From a bacterium (GTDB lineage: Bacteria > Armatimonadota > UBA5829): 64,000 bases of DNA. The notes below the pieces were generated by a model, which saw only the letters and a list, made by a program, of their open reading frames with translations, did no database searches and had not been told where the DNA came from. Within the stretch, counting starts at the first letter, position 1, and each line of letters opens with the position of its first letter. The stretch spans positions 62,001 to 126,000 of the forward strand of contig JAJFUS010000006.1 in assembly GCA_021372295.1 (NCBI GenBank), in the 5' to 3' direction. Both the position numbers and the translations under genes were made by a program. Of this stretch, positions 33,692-43,156 are shown in pieces.

Positions 33692-36136
33692 TTAAAAAAC
33701 TGTTGCGATGCCGACCTCCGGCTGCTCAATGCGGTCGATGAGTCGGCTTGTCTTTGTACGCTCGTCGAATGTGACCCACAGGCAATTGTCCACAGCATCG
33801 TGGATCGACTCAACGTGCGTAATAAGTATTATCTGCTCGAACCGGTTCTTGAGGTTTTGCAGCAGTGAGACCACGTTGTCGCGGCGAACGTCGTCCAGCG
33901 ACCCGAAGACCTCGTCTAAAATCAGCAGCGAGAACGACTGCCCGGCCCGGTCTGCTATCATCTGCGATATCGCCAGGCGCAGCGCGAGGTTCACTATATC
34001 GTCCTCGCCGCCGGAGATGACGGGCTTGAGCTCGCCGTCGTCACGAATCGTGGCTTGATAGCTGTCATTGATTTCGAGGGTGTTGTAGCGGCCGTCGGTC
34101 ATCATCGAGAGCAATTCGCTCGCGATTGCCTCAAGTTCAGGGCGTATGCGGTCGTTGAGCTCGGCGCGCAGTCTGTCCATCGCCTGCGCCACGATCTCCA
34201 GATGCATGCGCTCAGAACGCTTCTGCTTCAAGTTCTCCAACTTCGACTTATACTGATCCTCTTCGCGCTCGACCGCCGTCAGCATCGTACTTGCAACCTT
34301 AACCTCACCCATCTGGCGTTCGAGTTGAAGCGCGGAATCGCCAAGCGACGACGATGCGGCCTCAAATTTCCTGATAAGCTCCTCGCGCTCTTTGGGTGAA
34401 AACGCAAGTTCAGCCAGAGACTTCTCCGAGCCGGCGATTTCGTTCTTTTTCGCGTCACATGCAGCTGTGATCTCGGCGATTTCCGTGCGCACGACAGGCA
34501 ATCGATCCAGCGCGGACTTCAGCGCAATAGCCCGGTCGTGGATGGGACGGAGTTCGTCGCCTAACCTGCGAAGCTCGGCGTACTTTGCCTGGTCGAACCC
34601 GCCCGGTATCGCCTCGATTTGAGCGATGAGCGACACTTGTTCGTCCTTACGCGACTTCAACTGATCCGCAACCGTCTTGCGCTCGGCCACAAGCGCGTCC
34701 GCGGCGGACTTCTCATTTCTAAGCTGTTCGACCTGTGCAACGACTTTGTCACGCGAGTCTTCGATGCGGTCAATTCGGGTCGAATCAGCAGCTTGAACGA
34801 GCTTTACATCACGCAGCAAAGCGATTTGCCCGTCGATCTCGCGCAACTGAGAATCGAAACCGGCAAGAACGGCAGGCAGTTCATCTCCGAGCGGTCGCTC
34901 ACACGTCGGACATGCGCCTTCTGCTCCGGCCTCGGCTATTCTTGCGCGTTTTGAGTCAACTTCGCCACGCTGGAACTCCAACTGTTTGATCTGAGCCTGA
35001 GTTGAGTGTTCCACCGCGACTTTGCGTTCGCGGAGTGTCCGCAGGATTTCGTCGGTCTTCGCCAGAGCGCGTTCGCCCGCGACCAAGGCCGCCGATGCGC
35101 GCATCTGCTCCTCGTCAGCTTTGGTCAGCGACTTTTCGCGAGCCTGCAGCCGCTTGATGTCCTGCTCAATCGCACCGATCTGACCGGCCAGTCGCTGCCG
35201 GTCACCCTCGTGCTTTTGCAGTTCCGAGAGCTTGCGATACTCGACTTTAGCCTGCTCGTAATCGTCCAGCTTCGACTTTAGCGAGTCAAGCTCTTTTTGC
35301 TTGGCTTCAAGGTCGGCAAATTCGGTCTGAAGCTGAGCCAGACGAGTCTCAGAACGCTTTATATCGGCTCGATCAAGCTCCAATCTGCGGGAAATGTCTT
35401 CAAATCGTTTGGCTTTCTGGTCGGATGCCTCTTTCAAAGGTTTGAGCTTATCGACAGCCTCAGCCGACCTTTTCCGCGTCTTCTCGGCTTCTTCGAGAGC
35501 CGACTTTGCCGCGGATAGTCGCGCTTGAGCTGTTTTCTTGCGCTCTTTGAGTTCTTCGGGATCGGCAAGGCCCTTTTCCAAGCCCTCGATCTCACGACTG
35601 AGACCCTTGCGATCCTCATTGGCCCTGTCGCGAGCCTTGGTCACGCGGTCGTAACCCAGCATCTTCCCAATGGCTGCTGCGCGAGCGCGGCCGTCCATAG
35701 CGGCCATAAACTCCAGCGCCTTTTGCCCAGTGAAAAAGCTTGTGAAGAACGCCCGATAGTCCATCCCGAGGAGCTTTGTGATAGCATCGGAGACCTCGGA
35801 CATGCCCGAGCGCAAAGCCCGGCCATCCACTTCCAGCACCGCCGAACCCGACCGGCCGCTGCCGTCGAGCGTGCGAACAACCCTGTATATCGACCCGCCC
35901 AACTCGAACGTGAGCGTAACGTTGACCTTCGCCCCACCCTCACCGCCTTTTGTGCGGATGGTATCGTTAGTCCCGCGCACTGCGGGTGCGCCGTACAGCG
36001 CCCATGCGAGGGCCTCCAGCACGGTTGATTTGCCCGAGCCGTTTGGGCCTATGATGCCGGTCACGCCATCGGTAAACGTTATCGCCGAATCAACATGCTG
36101 TCTGAAGTTTTTCAGTTCAAGGCTGATTAGTTTCAT
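33692..36136 (-). CDS. sbcC: Rad50/SbcC-type ATPase
   Basis: An 814-residue SMC-like ATPase, shorter than E. coli SbcC and closer to archaeal Rad50. The N-terminal half-ATPase has Walker A GPNGSGKST at 30-38. Two long coiled coils flank a zinc hook, CPTC at 409-412. The C-terminal half carries the signature VISGGEDDIVNLALRLAIS and Walker B LLILDEVFGSLDD. With SbcD it forms the ATP-dependent nuclease complex that opens and trims DNA ends and hairpins. It is the last gene of a five-gene run, 2 nt after sbcD. Confidence 0.95.
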   Translation of the reverse strand: MKLISLELKNFRQHVDSAITFTDGVTGIIGPNGSGKSTVLEALAWALYGAPAVRGTNDTIRTKGGEGGAKVNVTLTFELGGSIYRVVRTLDGSGRSGSAVLEVDGRALRSGMSEVSDAITKLLGMDYRAFFTSFFTGQKALEFMAAMDGRARAAAIGKMLGYDRVTKARDRANEDRKGLSREIEGLEKGLADPEELKERKKTAQARLSAAKSALEEAEKTRKRSAEAVDKLKPLKEASDQKAKRFEDISRRLELDRADIKRSETRLAQLQTEFADLEAKQKELDSLKSKLDDYEQAKVEYRKLSELQKHEGDRQRLAGQIGAIEQDIKRLQAREKSLTKADEEQMRASAALVAGERALAKTDEILRTLRERKVAVEHSTQAQIKQLEFQRGEVDSKRARIAEAGAEGACPTCERPLGDELPAVLAGFDSQLREIDGQIALLRDVKLVQAADSTRIDRIEDSRDKVVAQVEQLRNEKSAADALVAERKTVADQLKSRKDEQVSLIAQIEAIPGGFDQAKYAELRRLGDELRPIHDRAIALKSALDRLPVVRTEIAEITAACDAKKNEIAGSEKSLAELAFSPKEREELIRKFEAASSSLGDSALQLERQMGEVKVASTMLTAVEREEDQYKSKLENLKQKRSERMHLEIVAQAMDRLRAELNDRIRPELEAIASELLSMMTDGRYNTLEINDSYQATIRDDGELKPVISGGEDDIVNLALRLAISQMIADRAGQSFSLLILDEVFGSLDDVRRDNVVSLLQNLKNRFEQIILITHVESIHDAVDNCLWVTFDERTKTSRLIDRIEQPEVGIATVF

Positions 36137-36138
36137 GA

Positions 36139-37278
36139 TTAGTCAGACTGTGCCATTTTCATAAGATAATCGCGGCCAAGGTTTGTAAAACGCTGTTTGT
36201 CGATGCCGGCGGGCGTATCATAGGCTTTTGCGAACTCATCCCATTCTTCTTCCAGAGTTTTTGCTACCCCAGTGTCGGAGCCGGATGTAAGAGTGCGGCC
36301 GTCACGAGTCGGCGGTCTGAGTTGAAGCTCGAAGTGCAAAGCCTCTGAACGCACTTGCCGTACCAATGAGAAGTCTAGTTCGGCCTGTGCAGATCTGTGC
36401 AAGTTTTCGATCATAAGTCTGATAATCTTGTTCTTGTGACCGCCCTCAATGCTCTCTATTCGGCGTTTAATTATCGTGTTGAGGTCGGCTGCGGATATGC
36501 CCTTCGCGTCGATGGGGCGTAGGTCGATGACCTCTCTCGTGTCTATCTCATGGAACTGCATAAGTTTGTGTTCGTCAAGATTATACTCGATTATACCCTT
36601 GGGCTGTTTTATCTCGCTCCAGATGTTGGTGCTGGTGTATTCCAGCGAGCCTGAGTAATATGCGTTCGGCGCGAGTTCCTCAAAAATATGATAGTGGCCG
36701 AACGCAACATAATCCCAGGCGTCTGAGACCACCTGCGCCCGGCTGATCTCGTGAAGATCATACGCATGCCGGATCACGCCCTCAACCGTGCCGTGAACCA
36801 TCAGCACATTATATTTGCTGGACGGGTCGGGCTCGATCTTGATCGAATTAATCTGCGGCAGCGCCCGATGACACAGGCAGAATATAGACATGTCCAAGTT
36901 GTCGAGTTTAACTTGAACATACTCCGAGTGCGCAACGTATATATCCGGCACATTGCAGAACAAATCGAGTATGCAGCCGGTGTCCGCCGAGCGCGGAGAG
37001 TCGTGGTTGCCGCCGATGATGACAATCGGCGCGTCTGTCTTATTTCTCAGGGCAGTGAACTCTCGGAACGTCTGCTGGATCGTCAGGTTGCTGGGTCGGA
37101 CGATGTGGAACATATCACCGGCGATGAGAATCACATCCGGGGCGATCTCCACCACTTTGGCAAGCGCCTGCCGGAACGCCTGGAAGACGTCGGCCTCGCG
37201 GCGGTTCAAGCCCTGGCTGGTTATTCGATTATACACACGGTAGCCCAGATGGGGGTCCGCTATGTGTGCTATTTTCAT
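36139..37278 (-). CDS. sbcD: Mre11/SbcD-type nuclease
   Basis: A 379-residue calcineurin-like phosphoesterase. The metal-binding series is intact: HIADPHLG (residues 4-11), LIAGDMFH, IIGGNHDSPRS, MVHGTVEG and FGHYH. The C-terminal 120 residues would cap the site and bind Rad50. It is a manganese-dependent 3'-5' exonuclease and endonuclease at DNA ends. The gene lies between herA and sbcC with 2-nt gaps, so it is certainly co-transcribed. Length is typical of bacterial and archaeal Mre11 cores. Confidence 0.94.
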   Translation of the reverse strand: MKIAHIADPHLGYRVYNRITSQGLNRREADVFQAFRQALAKVVEIAPDVILIAGDMFHIVRPSNLTIQQTFREFTALRNKTDAPIVIIGGNHDSPRSADTGCILDLFCNVPDIYVAHSEYVQVKLDNLDMSIFCLCHRALPQINSIKIEPDPSSKYNVLMVHGTVEGVIRHAYDLHEISRAQVVSDAWDYVAFGHYHIFEELAPNAYYSGSLEYTSTNIWSEIKQPKGIIEYNLDEHKLMQFHEIDTREVIDLRPIDAKGISAADLNTIIKRRIESIEGGHKNKIIRLMIENLHRSAQAELDFSLVRQVRSEALHFELQLRPPTRDGRTLTSGSDTGVAKTLEEEWDEFAKAYDTPAGIDKQRFTNLGRDYLMKMAQSD

Positions 37279-37280
37279 GG

Positions 37281-39269
37281 TTAGTCCTGAAACGGATCGC
37301 TGGGGTCAGGGTCGAGCACCGGCACGAAGCTCGGTTTGTCGCTTGTAATCATTTGTATTCCCGCTTTCTTACGCACGGAGTTTCTGAAATGTGCGAGCGG
37401 GTCGTCGGGCTTGCGCTGGATTGTAATATTCATCGCCCGAACGATCTCATGCGGGTCGCCTGCCCGTGTAATTATATCGCTGACTTCGTTTCGCGTCACG
37501 CCGGAGTCTAGTCGACTCAGATTCTGCCACACGGCTTCCTCCAGCGGCAGGTCGCTTGCAGGTGGGAACATCTTTATGCCGTCTGGGCCGCGCAGGATGT
37601 TCGGCCTCGGAAATTTGACGAAAATCGGCTGGTTGAAGTGCGGGTGGCGGATCATCAGTTGACCCTTTGAGAGCGTCGCCAGCTTCTCCTTGGTGGAGTG
37701 CGTCAGCACCTGATAGCCCGGCGTGGCGAGTTCGTCCATATCCATGCGGCCGTATATGCACGTCGCGGAGTTGCCGACTATGCGTTTGTGCACCTGGCTC
37801 CTGAACTGCTGCGCCGAAAAGAGCACCAGCCCCAAATACCGGCCTCGCTCGGAGATGTCCAGCAGGGTCTGCTTGAGATACGTCTCCTGACCGTCGGACG
37901 GGGCGTATTTGTTGAGTTCGTCGACCACAACTATCACGTGCTTTACACCTAAATCGCCCTTTTCAAGCCGCTGACGGAGCTGACTGACGATCCGGGTGAA
38001 CACCAAGTCCTGCGCCTGTGGATCGACATTCGCCACATCGACCACATACACCGACCGATCCTCGAACTCGCCCCAGGGCAGGTCTGAGCGGAACTCGTCC
38101 GGGCTTATGAGACCCTGATAACGCGTGGCGAGGTTCGAAAGTCGATTGTAAACCTTGCGGATCGTGGCGTAGTGATGCGTCTTCCACTCGCTTCGATTGG
38201 ACTGCTCCATCTCCTGCAGCACCATGTCGAACCAGTGATTCATATCCTGGAAGTTGCGGACGGTGATCTCCTGGCCGCTTACCTCGCTGATCTGGTTTAC
38301 CACTCGGTCTTTGATATACGAGATCAGGGCGTCGGCCTTGGCGTCGACGTCGTCGCGGTTCAGGACAACCTCGGTAAACTCCAATATATCGGTCAAGCCC
38401 CAGGATAAAGGCGTAACGTCCTTCACCAGGTCGGGATGAGTGCGAAGCGTATTGAGGTTGACACGGTCGGATTTGAACGGCGCGAAATACTTCACCTTAT
38501 CGAACGGCGCGCATGGGATGTCCAACAGGCCGTACATCTCGGAATCGCGTTCATCGATAGTGCTTATGCCGAATCGATTGTAGAGATCGGCATGTGGGTG
38601 CTTATCATCAACCGTGCCGGGAAAGTCTAAAAAGAGCATATCCGGGCCTTTGACGTTAAAGCAGACGACCGCTATGCCATCATCGCCGTGGTCCTGGAAG
38701 TGTTGGAAGATGCTCAGGAGAATGAACTCGATTGAGCTGGTCTTGGTCGCAAGTCCCGAGACGCCCGTGATATTCAGGTGAGCCGCCTCGGGGCCGAGCA
38801 GGAACTCCGAGTCTAGGAACACCGGCGAGAGCAAATCGCCATTTTGATACAGCCCGATGGGGATTCCGCTCTTCTCCCAATAGGCGTCCATGCGAAGGGC
38901 GTTGCGGACAACCGCGTCGTCGGCGAGATATACCGGCGCGACAGGCACGGGCTGCAGCGGCTCCTCAGGCTCGACCCGCAGCACCGCCGCTGTATAGCAT
39001 CGCACCTCGTGGCGAAGTGTTGGAGCATCCATGCCGGGGTCGCCCTCAGAGCCGATATAGTCGTGCATAGCCGAGTTGAGATCGGTGAAGCCGAACCCCT
39101 CGACCACCACGCCGTATACCCTTAGATCGTCCTTTTTCACCATAACCAGCGTGCCTATGCCGACTTTGGAGTCGCCGTCGGCTGCCCAGAAGCTGAAGCT
39201 GTAGGCCGTGCTGGGCTTGGCTTCAGTTGCGACCACTCGCCCGACTTGTATAAGGTTGTCCTGCTCCAT
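37281..39269 (-). CDS. herA: HerA-type DNA translocase (DUF87 ATPase)
   Basis: A 663-residue hexameric ATPase of the FtsK/HerA group, with an N-terminal HAS-barrel (IQVGRVVATEAKPSTAYSF) and the DUF87 motor. Walker B is clear in HVIVVVDELNKYAP, followed by a sensor and arginine region (LFSAQQFRSQVHKRIVGNSA). The expected Walker A is unusual: GVSGLATKTS at about 169-178 lacks the canonical GxxxxGKS/T. I believe some bacterial homologues share this form, but ATP binding is not proven by sequence. HerA pairs with NurA to pump and cut DNA during end resection. ATG 39269 is chosen because GGAGG is 5 nt upstream. Confidence 0.88.
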   Translation of the reverse strand: MEQDNLIQVGRVVATEAKPSTAYSFSFWAADGDSKVGIGTLVMVKKDDLRVYGVVVEGFGFTDLNSAMHDYIGSEGDPGMDAPTLRHEVRCYTAAVLRVEPEEPLQPVPVAPVYLADDAVVRNALRMDAYWEKSGIPIGLYQNGDLLSPVFLDSEFLLGPEAAHLNITGVSGLATKTSSIEFILLSIFQHFQDHGDDGIAVVCFNVKGPDMLFLDFPGTVDDKHPHADLYNRFGISTIDERDSEMYGLLDIPCAPFDKVKYFAPFKSDRVNLNTLRTHPDLVKDVTPLSWGLTDILEFTEVVLNRDDVDAKADALISYIKDRVVNQISEVSGQEITVRNFQDMNHWFDMVLQEMEQSNRSEWKTHHYATIRKVYNRLSNLATRYQGLISPDEFRSDLPWGEFEDRSVYVVDVANVDPQAQDLVFTRIVSQLRQRLEKGDLGVKHVIVVVDELNKYAPSDGQETYLKQTLLDISERGRYLGLVLFSAQQFRSQVHKRIVGNSATCIYGRMDMDELATPGYQVLTHSTKEKLATLSKGQLMIRHPHFNQPIFVKFPRPNILRGPDGIKMFPPASDLPLEEAVWQNLSRLDSGVTRNEVSDIITRAGDPHEIVRAMNITIQRKPDDPLAHFRNSVRKKAGIQMITSDKPSFVPVLDPDPSDPFQD

Positions 39270-39286
39270 TGCGACCTCCATTTGTA

Positions 39287-39305
39287 TTGAGGGTTTCACC
39301 CTCAA
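39287..39305. repeat. Short hairpin module in the nurA-herA gap
   Basis: TTGAGGGTTTCACCCTCAA is an 8-bp stem with a TTC core. It matches the terminal stem of the long dispersed repeats (copies A-C) and may be a solo module of that family. Confidence 0.6.
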
Positions 39306-39332
39306 GCTCCTGACCAAGGGCTCTGCTACAAC

Positions 39333-40430
39333 TCAAACACTCGCGCGGCGGCGAGGCGATCCGGCCAGTCTCATCAGCATGGCGTCCAGGCTGAGATGAG
39401 ACGGCGCGGTACTCTTGAGGTAAAGCTCGCAGTCACGGATCGGATAAATCATTTTGTCCCAGCGAGAATCCGGCAGGCTAATCGGATTGGTCTCGGCCAT
39501 CAACCAACGAGACAACTTGTCGGCCATCTGCAGGGTTCGCTCGCACTTTGGAGCCTCCACCCGCACCAGCCCAAAGTAAACGTCCTGGCCGTCATGCGGG
39601 CGCATCCGCAGATACCAGCTGTAAACCGGACGCCGCCTACCGCCGATTATCGGAATAAACGCGCCGCTGCGTTCGCCCACGTTCAAATCCAGGATTACTC
39701 GCTGCTCGTCCCAGGGGAAATATTGCGTGCTGTGGCTTTTCGTGACCCCGAGAACGCTGCCGGACTCGCATCGACCTGTCTCGCTGTCCAGCGAACCGTC
39801 CACCAGCAGCCAGCCATTGGCAGATAACCCGCTCGCCATCCACTTTGCTACCAGATCCGACTCCAGCGAGCCACGCACTGTACTGATCTTGTCGCGAGCC
39901 GCCTCGATCAGCGCCAGAGGGTGCTCACTAAGAGCCTGGGCATCGACATCCGCCCAAACGCAATCCAAACCCTCAAAACCGATACCTAGCCGCTCCATCA
40001 GTCGTTGTGAGACATACAGTGACTCGTTTTGGTCGAAATATCCGGGAAGCGTGCGCATGCGGCGGTCGATGCCGCGCTGTCGTATGACGGCTGCGACATA
40101 CCCGTACATAATTGGAACCGGCTGATCGGCGATATAAACCGGCCCGCGAGGACGCTGCATGCCATCCATAAAGAACGCAAACCTGCCATATTCCGGCGCG
40201 CCAACTTTTACAGGCCCAATGCCCCTACCCTCGAGATCGTGCCCGCCCTGCTTTGCCACGGCGTCCGCAAGCATTGCCCTGCCCTCCTCATTGGACGCGT
40301 CGGCAAGCGAAACGCGCACATTGGAATTGGGCAGAGTCTGAATGTAGTCCGCGAACCTTTTTAGCAGATCGCTCATATCGGCAGCGTTACCTTCTCTGGC
40401 ACTCGAACATGTGTTAGCTAAATCTACCAT
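39333..40430 (-). CDS. nurA: NurA-type 5'-3' nuclease
   Basis: A protein of up to 365 residues with the NurA domain. The acidic active-site positions are visible in FFMDGMQRPRG (about 87-97) and LLVDGSLDSETGR (about 228-240). A basic GERSGAFIPI stretch and KSHSTQYF follow, as in the nuclease core. NurA degrades DNA ends together with the HerA motor. The gene follows the HEPN gene by 24 nt and precedes herA by 63 nt. Its start is unclear: ATG 40430 or ATG 40376 (MSDLLKRF), neither with a strong ribosome site. Confidence 0.87.
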   Translation of the reverse strand: MVDLANTCSSAREGNAADMSDLLKRFADYIQTLPNSNVRVSLADASNEEGRAMLADAVAKQGGHDLEGRGIGPVKVGAPEYGRFAFFMDGMQRPRGPVYIADQPVPIMYGYVAAVIRQRGIDRRMRTLPGYFDQNESLYVSQRLMERLGIGFEGLDCVWADVDAQALSEHPLALIEAARDKISTVRGSLESDLVAKWMASGLSANGWLLVDGSLDSETGRCESGSVLGVTKSHSTQYFPWDEQRVILDLNVGERSGAFIPIIGGRRRPVYSWYLRMRPHDGQDVYFGLVRVEAPKCERTLQMADKLSRWLMAETNPISLPDSRWDKMIYPIRDCELYLKSTAPSHLSLDAMLMRLAGSPRRRASV

Positions 40431-40454
40431 TTGAGGGGCAAGCTGTCAAGATGT

Positions 40455-40832
40455 TCAATAAAGCGCCTGCTTGATCCAATCAACAATAGTCTGCGCGCAC
40501 CTGAGGTGCAGCCGGGCGGATTTGCGATCGTAGTTTTGAGCAGGAACGCCGGAAACGGCTTCAGGGCTGCGGGTGGCTAGGAACTCCGGGTTGAGTTCGG
40601 CGGCGGCATTCATAACTTCCACCGGGGCGTTCAGGCCGTTGCACATCTGAATGAGATTGTGTCCGCGCGGAACCTTCTGCAACTGCTGGATTGTGGCAGC
40701 CCTCAGCGCCTGCTCGGCAGCCTGCTGAGCAAAAAACACGCATGCAAAATACACTCCAGCATCCAGAAGAGTCACAGCCGCGGCGTAATTCGCGCGAGCC
40801 TGCGCCCAGCACGCCTCGGACATCCTCCTCAT
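40455..40832 (-). CDS. HEPN-domain protein heading the nurA-herA-sbcDC operon
   Basis: A small all-helical protein of about 125 residues with the HEPN pattern WAQARANYAAAVTLLDAG, YFACVFFAQQAAEQALRA, PRGHNLIQM and a C-terminal helix. An RKSARLH segment fits the loose Rx4-6H ribonuclease motif but stands near the C-terminus and may be chance. HEPN proteins are often paired with an MNT nucleotidyltransferase as toxin-antitoxin or defence modules; no MNT gene is adjacent here. Instead it is the first gene of the DNA end-processing operon. The start could be ATG 40832 or GTG 40856. Confidence 0.75.
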   Translation of the reverse strand: MRRMSEACWAQARANYAAAVTLLDAGVYFACVFFAQQAAEQALRAATIQQLQKVPRGHNLIQMCNGLNAPVEVMNAAAELNPEFLATRSPEAVSGVPAQNYDRKSARLHLRCAQTIVDWIKQALY

Positions 40833-40950
40833 ACCTGTCCAACCTTCTCGTTCCACGTCGTTTTCACTCCATCGCGTTCAAAAAAAACCAGACAAGTCTT
40901 GATACCCGTTAAAAGCATATCTTCAACAGCTCAACGTGCAAATCCTGCGG

Positions 40951-40979
40951 TTGTGTAATAGATCAAAGTTCGATATAAT
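40951..40979 (+). promoter_or_regulatory. Probable promoter of the FmdB-family gene
   Basis: TTGTGT and a perfect TATAAT are 17 bp apart. The -10 ends 45 nt before the ATG at 41025. Confidence 0.6.
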
Positions 40980-41024
40980 TGAGCTTGATAGATGAATTCC
41001 CTGCAACTCTTGAGGTGACATAAG

Positions 41025-41285
41025 ATGCCTACGTACGCTTACCGGTGCAAGAAATGCGAGCACCAGTTTGAGACAATCCAGAAAATGACCGACGAACCCT
41101 TGAAAGAATGCCCGAAGTGCAAAGGCGAAATCGCACGGATACTTTTCCCGGTGGGGATTGTTTTCAAAGGCTCCGGGTTCCACGTTAACGACTACCCCAG
41201 CAGAGCTAAGTCTTCCACATCGGCTCCCGCCACAAAAGAAGACAGCAAACCCTCGAAAGAAACCGCGACCGCTGCTAAAAGCTGA
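41025..41285 (+). CDS. FmdB-family zinc-ribbon protein
   Basis: An 86-residue protein with the FmdB/CxxC-CxxC-SSSS pattern. MPTYAYRCKKCEHQFE and EPLKECPKCKG supply two CxxC pairs for one zinc, followed by the FKGSGFHVNDYPSR segment common to the family and a Ser/Thr/Lys-rich tail. The start is supported by GAGGTGA 6 nt upstream. The family is widespread and described as a putative regulatory protein, but its molecular role is not established. It is monocistronic, with a promoter before and a hairpin after. Confidence 0.9.
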   Translation: MPTYAYRCKKCEHQFETIQKMTDEPLKECPKCKGEIARILFPVGIVFKGSGFHVNDYPSRAKSSTSAPATKEDSKPSKETATAAKS

Positions 41286-41319
41286 TTTCGGAAACAGCTG
41301 ATATACGAAAACCATATAA

Positions 41320-41348
41320 AACAGCCGGATCATAATGATCCGGCTGTT
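41320..41348. terminator. Bidirectional terminator hairpin
   Basis: AACAGCCGGATCA, a TAA loop and its perfect complement form a 13-bp stem between the convergent fmdB-like and Ig/stalk genes. T-rich bases follow on both strands, though neither tract is long. Confidence 0.75.
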
Positions 41349-41378
41349 GCATTTCATAGTCATCACGCGGCTGAGGCT

Positions 41379-43061
41379 CTAGCCTCTTTTTGTCTGGGTT
41401 CCGGCGGAGAGAAATGCTTTCGCCTGATGATAGACACCGACATCTATCACAGTCCTGCCGTCAACAATACGCGGCGCTTCGCTGATTCGCATCTTCTTTC
41501 CGTTAACCACGGCCAACGTGCTTCCAATTGTAAGCTCTATCTTCATACCGCCGGATATCGCCGTCACCATGCGGGTTTCGGGATCCCAGAAGAGCACTCC
41601 GCTCAGGTCGTTATACAGGTCGCGCAGCTTCACTTTGCCCGAAACCGATATGGCTTTCTTTTCGAGCTTAGCGCGAGTATCTTTCGCAACCGGCGGAGGA
41701 CATCCATAAGCTCGGTTGGAAACTCGCTGGGCATTTATGTCCTTCACAAAAGGAACCACTGCCACTCTGGTAAGCTTTGGCGCAGAATTGATTGCGGGAG
41801 CAATGGACGCCTCTTCAATAGCCCGCGCGCCGCCGCTGTATGCGGCATCAGCGATTTCGCATCGAAGCGAGGCAGGCTTTGCGGTATGCAGATTGCAAGC
41901 GGGCTGTGTCACTTCAAGACGCGACGGTTCGACCGGCGCGCCGCCATCCGCAAACGATGTGCTCGGCACAGAAATTCTTTCGACCGGATCAACGCTCAAA
42001 ACTTTGACCGGGTTTGCGCTCACAGCCGAAACGGCCACCTTTGCAGGCTCCAGGGACGGAGCGACCTTGTATACCGGCTCGGCTTTGGCCATCAGCGTCG
42101 GCTTTACAGCTGAAGTCGACTTGGAAACGGTGGGAACCTCGTTCTGGGCGAACCTCGCAACGGGAGTAACAGTCATATCGGACACAGGTTTGGGCGCAGA
42201 CGCCACCGGTTCCGACGGAGCTTCCGCACTCAATCGACTGCTTACCACGCGACCCGCGCTGCCTCGCATCACGGGCGACGCCGCCCTGGCGGAAATCGTG
42301 GGAAGAGCTGAGACCGGCGGGGATTCGTCAAACCTTTCGGGGTTCGAGACGGGAACCGCGCTGACTTGAGCGGCGAGAGGCTTCTCTAAATCATTCTTGA
42401 ACGACACCTTTACAACAGCCGAGTCGCTCTTATTGCCCGCGCCGTCGTAGGCATAGGTCTGAAGCTCATGAGCGCCGTCGGAATAGGTTGTCGTATCTAG
42501 ATCGTAAGTATATGGCGATCTATTTTGAACCAGTTTCAATTTCTTGTCCACAAGCAGGCTTACCAGAGGCGCTTCGCCGCTGTCATCCTGGGCGCTGAGC
42601 TTGAGCGTGGTCACGCCTTTGAGCACATCGCCGGACTTGACGTTGATGAAACTGACTACAGGCGGGCGGAGGTCGTACATGTAGTTGCCGACAATCCCCG
42701 TGCTGGACACTTTCGAGAGAAGTTCGTCTCCCGCGTAGACTTTCACGACAAGATCGTGCGGACCGTCAGAATACTTAGCGGTATCCCACCAGAATGAGCA
42801 CACGCCGCGCGTTTCGGCGCGAGCCAGCCCCTTTTTGGCATGAAGCTTGCCGTCTATCCAGAGTTCCAGCCGAGTGACCTTTGTATCAGAACGGGTATTA
42901 TAGCCGACCGCCACTTCGATATTGCGAGCGGTCAGCTTCACTCCGGGCTGCGGAGCGAGCCACGTAGCAACCGCCGCCTCCACCGCCGATGCCGTCACCG
43001 ACAGTATCATGATCATCGCGACGACCATACTGACTACTCTTCTGAAAGTCTTTTTGTCCAT
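41379..43061 (-). CDS. Secreted Ig-like protein with copper-amine-oxidase-N-type stalk domain
   Basis: A 560-residue exported protein with a signal peptide (VVSMVVAMIMILSVTASAVEA). Two bacterial Ig-like modules follow (about 30-120 and 125-225), each ending in a YSDGxHxLxxxxYxGxG strand pair such as YSDGAHELQTYAYDGAGNKS. A low-complexity Pro/Ser/Val-rich linker covers about 230-460. The C-terminal module VLFWDPETRMVTAISGGMK, followed by a VVNGKKM strand, is the Cu_amine_oxidN1 stalk domain. That domain is common in wall-associated proteins and has no oxidase activity by itself. It is probably a cell-surface spacer or adhesin. ATG 43061 was chosen for its ribosome site; ATG 43073 is the alternative. 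Confidence 0.78.
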   Translation of the reverse strand: MDKKTFRRVVSMVVAMIMILSVTASAVEAAVATWLAPQPGVKLTARNIEVAVGYNTRSDTKVTRLELWIDGKLHAKKGLARAETRGVCSFWWDTAKYSDGPHDLVVKVYAGDELLSKVSSTGIVGNYMYDLRPPVVSFINVKSGDVLKGVTTLKLSAQDDSGEAPLVSLLVDKKLKLVQNRSPYTYDLDTTTYSDGAHELQTYAYDGAGNKSDSAVVKVSFKNDLEKPLAAQVSAVPVSNPERFDESPPVSALPTISARAASPVMRGSAGRVVSSRLSAEAPSEPVASAPKPVSDMTVTPVARFAQNEVPTVSKSTSAVKPTLMAKAEPVYKVAPSLEPAKVAVSAVSANPVKVLSVDPVERISVPSTSFADGGAPVEPSRLEVTQPACNLHTAKPASLRCEIADAAYSGGARAIEEASIAPAINSAPKLTRVAVVPFVKDINAQRVSNRAYGCPPPVAKDTRAKLEKKAISVSGKVKLRDLYNDLSGVLFWDPETRMVTAISGGMKIELTIGSTLAVVNGKKMRISEAPRIVDGRTVIDVGVYHQAKAFLSAGTQTKRG

Positions 43062-43156
43062 GCTTTTCCTCATCGTCCTGCCCCTGAAACTCTACCATGA
43101 GAACCTCGGAAAGTCAACATTTGATGTGAGAGCGGCAACCCTACGAGCAATCATTG

